The notes beneath the pieces are model-generated. The model was given only the letters and a program-made list of their open reading frames with translations, ran no database searches and had not been told where the DNA came from. The position numbers and the translations under genes are program-made. Shown one piece after another: positions 46,111-55,258 of a stretch of 64,000 nt of DNA (the stretch's first letter is position 1; each line of letters starts with the position of its first letter). The DNA is from Cryptomeria japonica (taxonomy: Eukaryota; Streptophyta; Pinopsida; Cupressales; Cupressaceae). The stretch spans positions 156,042,454 to 156,106,453 of the forward strand of contig NC_081405.1 in assembly GCF_030272615.1 (NCBI RefSeq), in the 5' to 3' direction.

Positions 46111-47800
46111 TGATGAAGGTGTCACAAATGAGGAATCAGAGGATGAAGAAAATGAAGATATTGTGTTTGTTGCTGTCAAGGAAGATGTGTTAGACAAGAA
46201 GGCTCTTGTCTTCCGCTTTGATAATTCCAATGAGTGGATTATTGACAGTGGTTGTTCTCACCATATGACTGGTGACCGGAGCAAGTTTCTATCCTTGGAA
46301 GAGTATGATGGTGGTGTGGTTCACTTTGGTAATGATGCACCATGTATGGTCAAAGGCAGAGGGTCCATCTCTCTGAATGGAAAGAGTAGTGCTGACAATG
46401 TGTATTGGGTTGATGGTCTCAGACACAACCTTCTGAGTGTTGCCCGGCTGAATGACAATGGTCTCACTCTAGAATTCAAGAATGGAGTGTGCAGAATCAA
46501 AGGAAAGAATGGTGAATTGGTGGCCATCGGCATGCAGACCAAAGGTAACCTATTTCAACTGAATGCAAATATAAGTACATGTCTTATGGCTAAATTTGAT
46601 GATAGTTGGATATGGCATAAGAGACTCTGCCATGTAAACTTTGATAATATTGTGAAGGCCAGTAAGATCAAGGCAGTTAGAGGGTTTCCGGTGCTAAGAA
46701 AACTAGATAATACCTTGTGCAGAGAGTGTCAATTGGGAAAAATGTCTTCCTCAACCTTTAAAGGTAAACCTTTCACTGCTGACAATTTGCTTGATCTTGT
46801 GCATACTGATTTGTGTGGTCCTATGAAAACTAGGAGTGTGCAGGGTGATAGGTACTTCATGATTCTCACTGATGATTGCTCAAGAATGATGTGGGTCACA
46901 TTCTTGAAAGATAAGTCTGAAGCTTTTTTAAAGTTCAAAGCCTTCAGAGAATTAGTGGAGAAGGAAAATGGTAAAAGGATCAAGTGCCTGAGAACTGATC
47001 AAGGAGGGGAATTCACTTCTGGTGAATTCAACAAGTACTGTGAAGAACATGGCATCAAGAGGCAACTGTCTGCCCCCCGAACTCCATAGCAGAATGGCCT
47101 AGTAGAGAGGAATAACCAGGCAGTGGTTGAAGTAGCTAGAACTATGTTGATTCAAGGAAAGGTAGCTCACACCTTTTGGAGAGAAGTAGTGAGCACTGCA
47201 GTCTACACAATGAACTGGGTACTCATTAAGAAAGGTAAGGATAAAACTCCTTATGAGTATTGGACTGGTAAGACACCTGTGGTTAGCTACTTTAGAGTGT
47301 TTGGTAGCAAATGTTACATCAAGAGGAGCGAACACCAGAGCAAATTTGATGTGAAATGTGATGAGGGAATATTCCTAGGGTATTCCACCAAGAGCAAAGC
47401 TCTCAAGTGTTTCAATAATAGGACTCAGAGAATTATGGAAAGCATCAATGTAAGAGTTGATGAAACCTCTAAGAAAACTGAGGAAACCGACAGTGAGCAA
47501 GCGGTAAATGAACCAGTTGTAACCTTTTGGGAACCGGTTGTCAGTCAACTGAGTACCAGTAACGGTGTTCCTACATTGGTAGATGCAGATGCTGACACTG
47601 ATGGAGATGAGGATGAAGAAGAAAAGCAAGAGGAATCTATCAAGACCATTCCTCAGTATGTCAAGCTGAATCATGATTTTAAGCAGATCATAGGAGATAA
47701 GGATGCAGGAATTCTTACAAGAAGAAAGGTCAGAGAAAACTCATGTATGATCTCTGAATTTGAGCCTAAATCATTCAAAGAGGCACATAAAGATGAAGAC
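46111..47800 (+). pseudogene. Copia protease and integrase
   Basis: Within the 398-codon frame (45893-47089) are the protease active site WIIDSGCSHHMTGD (DSG), the pre-integrase zinc region WHKRLCHVNFDNIVK with LCRECQLGK (H-H-C-C), and the integrase core DLVHTDLCGPMK and RTDQGGEFTS (catalytic Asp residues). A TAG at 47087-47089 replaces Gln in the RTPxQNG block. The next frame has GLVERNNQAVVEVARTML, with the catalytic Glu in VERN, then TPYEYWTGKTPVVSYFRVFG and an acidic linker. All three integrase acidic residues are present. Confidence 0.95.
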
Positions 47801-48470
47801 TAGATCAAGGCAATGGAAGAGGAATTTGACTAGATAGAGAAAAATGGTACATGGTCTTTGGTACCTAGACCGGAGCATAAAAATGTCATTGGTACAAAAT
47901 GGGTTTTTAGAAATAAGCTGAATGAGGATGGCACAATGATTAGAAACAAAGCCAGACTGGTGTGCAAATGATATGCCCAAGAAGAAGGAGAAGACTATGG
48001 AGAAACCTTTGCTCCTATAGCCAGATTAGAAGGAGTTCGTATGCTTCTTGCATATGCAGCTTTTAAAGGATTAAAAGTATATCAAATGGATGTAAAATCT
48101 GCATTCCTAAATGGTGTACTTGAAGAGGAGGTGTATATAGAGCAACCAGATGGGTTTTCCCTATCTGAAGACAATGACATGGTATGTAGGTTACGTAAAG
48201 CCTTATATGGTCTAAAGCAGGCATCTAAAACATGGTATGAATGCCTACACTCCCATCTTGTGAAGATTGGATTTGAGAGAACAAATGAAGATAGAAATAT
48301 CTACTTGAAGTCTAAAGGAGATCAAATCCTGATCTGTGAGGTATTTGTTGATGACATTATCTTTGGTAGAGATGACAAGATGAGTCATGAGTTTGTAGAT
48401 GAGATGAAGAAAGAGTTTGAGATGTCACTCATAGGGGAGATTAAGTTCTTCATTGGATTGCAGATTTAGC
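47801..48470 (+). pseudogene. Copia reverse transcriptase
   Basis: Blocks present are WSLVPRPEHKNVIGTKWVFR, YAQEEGEDYGETFAPIARLE, YQMDVKSAFLNGVLEEEVYI, LYGLKQASKTWYECL and the catalytic EVFVDDIIFG (FVDD, aspartates intact). Stops: TAG in place of Trp after HKDED, TAG in place of Gln in EEFDxIEKN, one before YAQEEG, and TAG at 48467-48469 after GLQI. There are no frameshifts across the domain. Confidence 0.95.
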
Positions 48471-49297
48471 AGATGAAAGATGGAATCTTTATCACTCAGT
48501 CCAAGTATGTCAAAGAGGTATTGAAGACCTTTGGCATGGAAGATAGCAAACCGGTTGGTACACTGATGGTGACCGGTTGTAAACTATCCAAAGAGGATGA
48601 CTCAGCATTGGTTGATGAGAAGGAATACCGATCAATGATTGGTAAGTTGCATTATGTAGTGCATAGCAGACCGGATATTGCACATGCAGTTGGCATTACT
48701 GCAAGATTCCAAAAAAGCCCAAGAGAATCCCACTTGGTTGCAGTCAAGCGAATTCTTAGATATCTGAAGGGAACTATTGACTATGGGTTATGGTATCCAT
48801 ACAATAGTGATTTTAATCTGAAAGTGTTTACAGATGCTGATTGGGCTGGTAATGTAGATGACCGGAAGAGCACAACTGGTGGTGCATTCTTTCTCGGTGG
48901 TAGACTGGTCTCATGGATGAGTAAGAAGCAGAGTTGTATCTCTTAGTCTACAGCGGAAGCAAAGTATGTTGCAACTTTCATGAACTGCACTCAAACAATT
49001 TGGATGAAGCATGTGTTGAATGGATTCAAAGTTCCTGTATTTGAACCGGTAAGTATATTTTGTGACAATACTAGTGCAATTAACATCTCCAAGAATCCGG
49101 TTTTACATTCTAGAACCAAGCACTTTGGGCTTAAGTATCATTTCTTGAGGGAAAAGGTTCAGAACAAAGAGATTGCATTGGAACACATTTCCAGTAAGGA
49201 GCAGTTAGCAGACATATTCAACAAGCCTCTCCCAAAGGCTACATTTATGTACTTAAGAGGTGAATTAGGGGTGCTGCCTCTTCAGGAGGTAAACTAA
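48471..49297 (+). pseudogene. Copia RNase H and end of pol
   Basis: It contains KYVKEVLKTFGMEDSKPVGT, YRSMIGKLHYVVHSRPDIAH, the RNase H start VFTDADWAGNVDDRKSTTGG and AFFLGGRLVSWMSKKQSCIS. A TAG stop (48944-48946) stands where Gln is expected before STAEAKY. Then follow FCDNTSAINISKNPVLHSRT and LADIFNKPLPK. It ends with TAA near 49297. The RNase H aspartates and the Glu of AEAKY are kept. It is very similar to the fragment at 1-418. Confidence 0.95.
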
Positions 49298-49508
49298 AGG
49301 TATATGCTCCACATCAGTCAAGTATTGCATAGTCAAATTCTTTTTAGATTGATGTGTTGAAGGATGTTACTCCTTAGGGGGAGTAGCATAATGGAATAAG
49401 GAAGCTTGTGCCTACACTTTGACATTGTTGTCAAAGGGGGAGAAGAAGAGAAGCAGAGAAGATATCTACAAAAGTTGGGGGAGAAGATGTGAAGAAGAGA
49501 GATATCTT
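49298..49508 (+). other. Copia 3' untranslated region, first part
   Basis: Non-coding, with purine-rich patches (gggggagtagcat, caaagggggagaagaagag). It is interrupted by the solo LTR at 49509 and resumes at 53453. Confidence 0.8.
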
Positions 49509-50239
49509 TGTGTAGTCACATAAATCTGTCCAATTTAATTAATGAATATTTCCTATTTATTTGATTAAAAATCCACTAGCCATCAGTTAACTAAATTAAC
49601 ATTGAATTAATTCATCTTCAAACATTCTCCTATTAATTAAATAAATTATTCAATTTATTTTAATTAATTCATTATACCAAATTCACAAATCAATTAAATG
49701 AATAAATCATATTTATTTCATTTAATCCCCTATTCATCTTTTAAATAAATTAAAATCAAACATTTATTTAAATCATTTATCCCCCCACTTGCATTTTCCT
49801 ACAAATGCAACTTGCACACATTTATTGAAATAAATTAATTTATTTTAAATAAAAATCCTATTTTCCCTCACCCACCAAATCCACTTGCATTCCTAAACTC
49901 CTTCTAGATTCTTCTAACCCCTTCCTAATTAACCTAATCCATCCCCTAATTATTGTCACATTCCTAAGCAACTTGGAGTCACTTCTCAAAGACTTCAAAG
50001 TCTTTGAAAAACATTTAATGCTTTGTGTGTTCAACAATTTAACTTCCAAAGTCTTCCAAAACCACTAATGGCTCTTACATGACCATTAATGGCTCTTACA
50101 TAACCATTTATGGTTATTTCAACTTGCACTCATGTGTCTCCTCAAGCATTTATTGCTTTGACCATGGTTATCTCTTTTGCCTTTGCACAAGAGTTTATAC
50201 ATTGGATAAAAGCTTTATTCTTTGAATAAAGAATTTATT

Positions 50240-50244
50240 CACTC
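50240..50244 (+). repeat. Target duplication of the innermost element, left
   Basis: cactc, repeated at 53042-53046. Confidence 0.95.
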
Positions 50245-50692
50245 TGTTGGTGTAAATAAATATTCATTTTGGATATTATTACACTTACTTAAGTTAACTT
50301 AGGATAATGCATCTCTTCGTAGTTTGGATTTGAGACACTTAGGGAAGTGTGCACATAGGGATAGAGCTTGTAGGAGAAATTCCACCTTTTGTGGTCTTAT
50401 TTTGCTGTTACACTCCACATTCGGTGGGTCATCCACCTCTTGTGGAATATTATATTATTTCTCCTACCTACCCCTAGTATTTTTTACCTACCCTTGTTTC
50501 TCATTGAGCCACATGTCATATTTGTGTGCTCATACATCCATATGGCCTTGCCTATATAAGCAGACCTATATTCATTGTATTAAAGGAATCTAGTTGATCA
50601 TTTTGCATATTGATGAGAATACAGTTTGTTCTTGTCATTCTATTGTTTCTTTTGTGCTTTCCATTGCCTCTTGATCCTGGCAAAATCCCACA
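50245..50692 (+). repeat. Left LTR of the innermost element
   Basis: 448 bp; contains a TATA-like ctatataagcag at about 50552. Confidence 0.95.
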
Positions 50693-50705
50693 TGGTATTA
50701 GAGCC
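50693..50705 (+). other. Primer binding site of the innermost element
   Basis: tggtattagagcc directly follows the LTR with no spacer. It differs from the tRNA-Met site tggtatcagagc by one transition. Confidence 0.9.
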
Positions 50706-51254
50706 ATTAGAGTGCCATTGGTTTGCCAATTGAGAAAATTTTGGGTTTTGCATTTTGGAGCTTTCTATTGCAGGTTATTATTGGAGCTTGTTGGGTCAGA
50801 TCTGAGGTCACCATTGGATTGAGGAGGTTTGAGAAAGTAAGAATTGCCTTTTATTTCGTCCAAATCCGACATCCGAGGCCAAATCTAGAGCCGTTTGAAG
50901 GTGGAGGGTGGTGACTTGTCCCGATAGCGATCTACAATTTTAGAGCATTTTTGGTCAAATCCGTCATCGCCATTGCGCTCAAAAGGCCCAAAAACCCCAA
51001 GATCGACTATCAATTCGTCGAAATTGGCCTCCATTACTCCAAGTTGAAAAAATCTCCCCTCCCAGCCCGCCGTACGGACTTGCAGGTACAGGTCTGAAAT
51101 TTTTTTATTTTTTTTCTGTTTTTTATTTTTGGAAAATTAAATTAAAAAAATAAAAAAATTTATTTTTTAGGGGGGGCGTTGTTTTTGGTTTTCGTTTTTT
51201 AAAAAATCCGAAAAAAAAAAAGGAAAATAAATTTGGGGGGGGGGCTCTTTATTG

Positions 51255-51435
51255 GCCCGCAGGCCACCTGCGGCTCGCAGGGGTACCTATAGGTACCGCA
51301 GGCAACCTGTGGCTTGCAGGTGTACCTACGGTGACTGCAGGCCACCTGCGGCCCCGCAGGCCCTGCAGTACCGCAGAGTACCTGCGGGTCCCGCAGGTAG
51401 TCCCTGCGTGTACCGTAGGCTACCTGCAGGTAGTT
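51255..51435. repeat. GC-rich cluster of alternating inverted 8-mers
   Basis: About sixteen variants of ccgcagg and its inverse cctgcgg alternate over 180 bp, separated by 4-10 bases with gtacc / ggtac words. The patch is GC- and CpG-rich inside an AT-rich, poly-T interior. A 79-codon Arg/Pro-rich frame crosses it but looks like a by-product of the repeats. Confidence 0.85.
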
Positions 51436-52593
51436 TTTTTCGTAATTTTTTTTTTTTTAAAATAACTTTTTTTCTTATTTATTTTAAATAAGTTTTTTTA
51501 ATAATTAAAAAAATAAACTTTTTAATAAAAGTTTTTTTTCTTTAATAAATTATTATCAAAGTTTTTTTTAATATAATAAAAAAAAAATGACTAGCCTTTT
51601 TTTGTTTTTTCTTTATTTTTTAATAAAGTTTTTTTTGCATAATAATTGTTTTTATTTAGATTTTTAAAATCTTTTAAAAATACAAACATCTTTTTAATAA
51701 GTCAAATTGGGAACACTTTTTTTTGTCACTTCACACCTGTCTTGCAGTGCTTCCAACCGACAGTCAAGGGGGGGGGGGGGTTGATTTGCTCCTTTATATC
51801 TCTTGGCCACATCCCAATCGGAGGCGTCTTTTTCTGCAGTATACTATAGGGCTTCTTGGTGGCATCATCTTCATGTTTCTAGATTTGCACTATCATGTTG
51901 TATGCTCTTGCATGAGCAATGTTGTACTCGCACTATCATAAAGTGCCACACCTCTTTGTATCTTGTCATTATTGACATATTTGATGTAATCCTCTTGTAC
52001 ACGTAGATTAGGAATATCTTGTGAGACTTGGTGCATGGCTCCAGTTGAGACTTAGATTGTACACATTTGTGCATGGCTCCCATGAGACTTGGATTGTACT
52101 GGTATTTCTGCTATTTCTGAGTATCCAGATGATGCTCACATCAGGTTGTCTCCATGCCTGATCTTCTTTTTGTTGTAGCGAGTGATTCATCGTCATCGAC
52201 TTGGTACCTGGTTTTGTCACACTTTGACATTATTGGTGCAGCATTGGCTCTCTTTCTTCCTTATGGGGAGGTATTTTGGTCATCATCATTGGACCATCTT
52301 TGCAGGAGATTCGACATTGAGGGGGGGCTTCATGGTTCTTCTTCTCTCTTATGGGGGGGACATAGTTTGTTCTTCTCATTCATCATTGAGAGCATTGTGT
52401 GCTTTCATCATCTCTCTTTTGGGGGAGGGTTTTTTCCCATTGGGTTTTTCTCTCTTTCCCCGCTTTATGGGAGATTGCATTTGCATTTGTACATGGGTAC
52501 CTAACATGGCCTTGTAGCCAGGACCCATCTTGCATTGCTTAGTTGCATTGTTGACTTGAGTCTTCATTCCCCTAAGTTGCACTTAAGGGGGGG

Positions 52594-53041
52594 TGTTGGT
52601 GTAAATAAATATTCATTTTGGATATTATTACACTTACTTAAGTTAACTTAGGCTAATGCATCTCTTCGTAGTTTGGATTTGAGACACTTAGGGAAGTGTG
52701 CACATAGGGATAGAGCTTGTAGGAGAAATTCCACCTTTTGTGGTCTTATTTTGTTGTTACACTCCACATTCGGTGGGTCATCCACCTTTTGTGGAATATT
52801 ATATTATTTCTCCTACCTACCCCTAGTATTTCTTACCTACCCTTGTTTCTCATTGAGCCACATGTCATATTTGTGTGCTCATACATCCATATGGCCTTGC
52901 CTATATAAGCAGACCTATATTCATTGTATTAAAGGAATCTAGTTGATCATTTTGCATATTGATGAGAATACAGTTTGTTCTTGTCATTCTATTGTCTCTT
53001 TTGTTCTTTCCATTGTCTCTTGATCTTGGCAAAATCCCACA
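52594..53041 (+). repeat. Right LTR of the innermost element
   Basis: 448 bp, same length as the left copy. Confidence 0.95.
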
Positions 53042-53452
53042 CACTCAACTCAACCTTGACTCTAACCCCCAAGTTAACTCCCAGGTCATGTCAAGTATTT
53101 AATGCTTATTCCCTCTCCTCTCCACCTATCTCACATTGACACTTGTCAACCCGGGATTGGGTTGAAAGCCCTCACATGGATTGAATTTCATTCAATCTTG
53201 ACCTTTGTTGAGATTACTCAATCTCAACCATCCATTGCTCCATTTTTCCTATAAATAGAGCCCATTTCTTCATACTCCAGATCCTGAAAACTTGCATGCA
53301 TCTAGCTTATAGTAAAATCTAGAGAGCATTTAGCATAAATCACTAATATATTGTTATCTTGGACTAAAATAAATCTTAGTTCTTTGTCATAATATGTTTA
53401 ATTAGTTTGTTTTACACTTGCATAGCATAAGCTTGAGATCATCTACAATCTT

Positions 53453-53767
53453 GAATCTCCATAAGCATCCATAGTGCAAAAAGATGCTGAGAGCTACACT
53501 ATTTTGGAACTTGGAGAGGAGTGGAACAAAGGAGAAAGAGCTAAGAACATGTTAAGAGGCATTTGGAGATGCCTTATTATATTTGTGTCATTTGTTAAAT
53601 ATGTTAGCATGATCTTAGTATCTCTTCTGATATGCTTGCTTAGATTAGTTTTTTGTTGAATAATACTAACGATTTCTTGTGTGTTTTTGTGTGTTATATG
53701 ACTATAGGTTCCAGTCTAACCTTTGGGTATTTTGTAGAGCATCACTTTTTATATTGCCATCAATGCC
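53453..53767 (+). other. Copia 3' untranslated region, second part
   Basis: Resumes after the solo LTR with gaatctccataagcatcc and runs to the polypurine tract. No ORF with family features. Confidence 0.8.
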
Positions 53768-53779
53768 AAAGGGGGAGAT
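53768..53779 (+). other. Copia polypurine tract
   Basis: aaagggggagat, immediately before the 3' LTR; identical to the tract at 732-743. Confidence 0.92.
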
Positions 53780-55253
53780 TGCTAGCATTATGTGAACCGA
53801 TATGTGGACATGATGACATTGTATGTTGTCAATATGCTGAAGAGAAGAGAATCGGTATATGTGAGAACCGGTATAACACTGTGAACCGACATTTGTGCCA
53901 AAGTGAAGCGGTGTGTCTATTTAAGGTGAACCGACATGTGGTTATGGGAACTAGCACATGGAAGCTTTGTATGACTATTGGTTGGTAGTCTCAACTTCAG
54001 GGTTTTTGGTTAAAGTGCCACAAGCTTGTGTGGCTCAACCGGTGACTTTGTGTGATGAGTTAGTAGTGTAACGAAGAACAGATCGTGTTGCCAAGTCAGC
54101 CTTGTGCACGTGGAGGATCTTGCATGGAGGAGATTATTCCTATCTACCTCGGGAATGTGCAAAGTCTGTAAAAGGTGATAACGCGTGATGGGTTATCATC
54201 CGCCATCAAATTGGTGGAAAATGAATGATGGAGAACATCTTGAGATTGGTTCAAGACTGCTGCAATTAATACAATGTGATCAACGGTTAGGATTGAACCA
54301 TTTGAATTGCTTAACCTAACAAGTTTAGGGTTTAGAGTTTATGCTACCGACCTATCTGTTTCCTATAAGGTCGATGTTGTGTTTCTTTTTGAGGTTGTTG
54401 GAAAAAGTTGTGTGTGTGTATCCAAGAGAAGAGATACGTGATTCTTGCCAGACTAGAAGAGAGAAGCGATACCTATAGAGTGTAAGTGTAGAAGGTGAAG
54501 AGGAGCTAAATCGGATCTGCATTGGCATTGAGTGCCGTTACCAGATCATTGTAATACCTGTTGATCTCTAACCACTTCAACAGTTGGAAAATCCCTTAAC
54601 AGGGTAGCTTTAACTGGCTTACTGTAAATCCTTTAATAGGGTGACTCAAAACCATTGAGTTCTTGAAATCCTCTAACAAGGTAACCTCTAACAGGGTTTA
54701 ACCCTTAACCGGGTATTCTAGCCATCCCTTAACTAGGTGATCTCTAACACGATCAGTTCCTAACAGAACCTGTTGTATCAGTCTTTAATTGGACAAGGCT
54801 CCTAACAGAGCGTACTTGTAAAGAGTTCAAAAACAAGCTTGTGGGTATTCATCCCCACTGTGGTTTTTCCCAGTTGGGTTTCCACTGGAAAAATATGTGT
54901 GTTATATGTGATTTCTTTTTCATGTGATGATATGTTGTTTTCTTTCAAGTGGTGAATCATGTTGATCTAGCTATTTATATATATCCTTGATGGTAGATTA
55001 CGTGTTCATACGCTAGGGTGAAATGAAAATGAAGTAGTAGATTGTATGAGTAGGTAAGCATCAACCGGTTTATGCTTGTCTCAGTTACTCTAGGTTTTGC
55101 CAGTTGTACTCTATTTAAGACCGGTGTTACTGTTTGTCTCCCTAAGCACAGTGTTTGCTGACAAACTAGTTTAGGGTTGTGTTTTTGTCTGTACTGATTC
55201 ACCCCCCCCTCTCAGTACCAGTTTGGTACTATCCATTCATAATTGAGTTATCA
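53780..55253 (+). repeat. Copia 3' LTR
   Basis: 1474 bp, TGCTAGC...GTTATCA. It has a 9-bp gap relative to the 5' LTR near 53830, where the 5' copy reads tcattgatgtcaat. Confidence 0.95.
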
Positions 55254-55258
55254 GCAAC

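Larger units (their letters stand above)
50245..53041 (+). mobile_element. Non-autonomous LTR retrotransposon, innermost insertion
   Basis: The element is 2797 bp. Two 448-bp LTRs (TGTTGGTG...CCCACA) differ at about 8 positions by my count. A primer binding site (tggtattagagcc) abuts the left LTR, and a polypurine tract (acttaaggggggg, 52581-52593) abuts the right one. The 1.9-kb interior has no gag, protease or pol. It holds a GC-rich inverted-motif patch (51255-51435), long poly-T runs (51430-51660) and pyrimidine-rich sequence. Replication signals are complete, so it would depend on proteins from another element. It is larger than typical TRIMs and smaller than typical LARDs. Confidence 0.93.
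49509..53447 (+). mobile_element. Solo LTR in the copia 3' untranslated region
   Basis: The unit starts TGTGTAGTCACATAAATC and ends GATCATCTACA, with atctt on both sides (49504-49508 and 53448-53452). Subtracting the nested element leaves about 1137 bp. It has an AT-rich front (attaattaaataaatt-like blocks to about 49850) and a TATA-like cctataaatagagcc at about 53251. It has no primer site or coding region of its own. Front and start resemble the solo LTR at 21917-22710 (both TGT(G)TAG-CAC then tgtcc). Orientation is plus, judged from that similarity and the TATA. Confidence 0.88.
43643..55253 (+). mobile_element. Ty1/copia retrotransposon inside LINE ORF2
   Basis: Complete ends: 5' LTR 43643-45128, primer binding site 45131-45142, gag-pol coding region 45200-49297, polypurine tract 53768-53779, 3' LTR 53780-55253, target duplication gcaac. 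Without the nested solo LTR its own length is about 7.67 kb. Gene order is gag, protease, integrase, reverse transcriptase, RNase H, the copia order. Over the first 460 bp the two LTRs differ at about 40 positions by my count, plus one 9-bp indel, so the insertion is old. The coding region has about eight stops and almost no frameshifts. Confidence 0.96.

Noticed and set aside
45197-47674. Minus-strand ORFs opposite the copia coding region
   Set aside because: They are antisense shadows of gag and integrase and carry no domains.
50324-50593. 89-codon protein found twice (also at 52673-52942)
   Set aside because: Both copies lie inside the LTRs of the innermost element; the duplication is that of the LTR, not of a gene.
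51252-51491. 79-codon Arg/Pro-rich protein
   Set aside because: Its composition follows from the ccgcagg / cctgcgg repeats; it lies within an element without other genes and has no homology I know.
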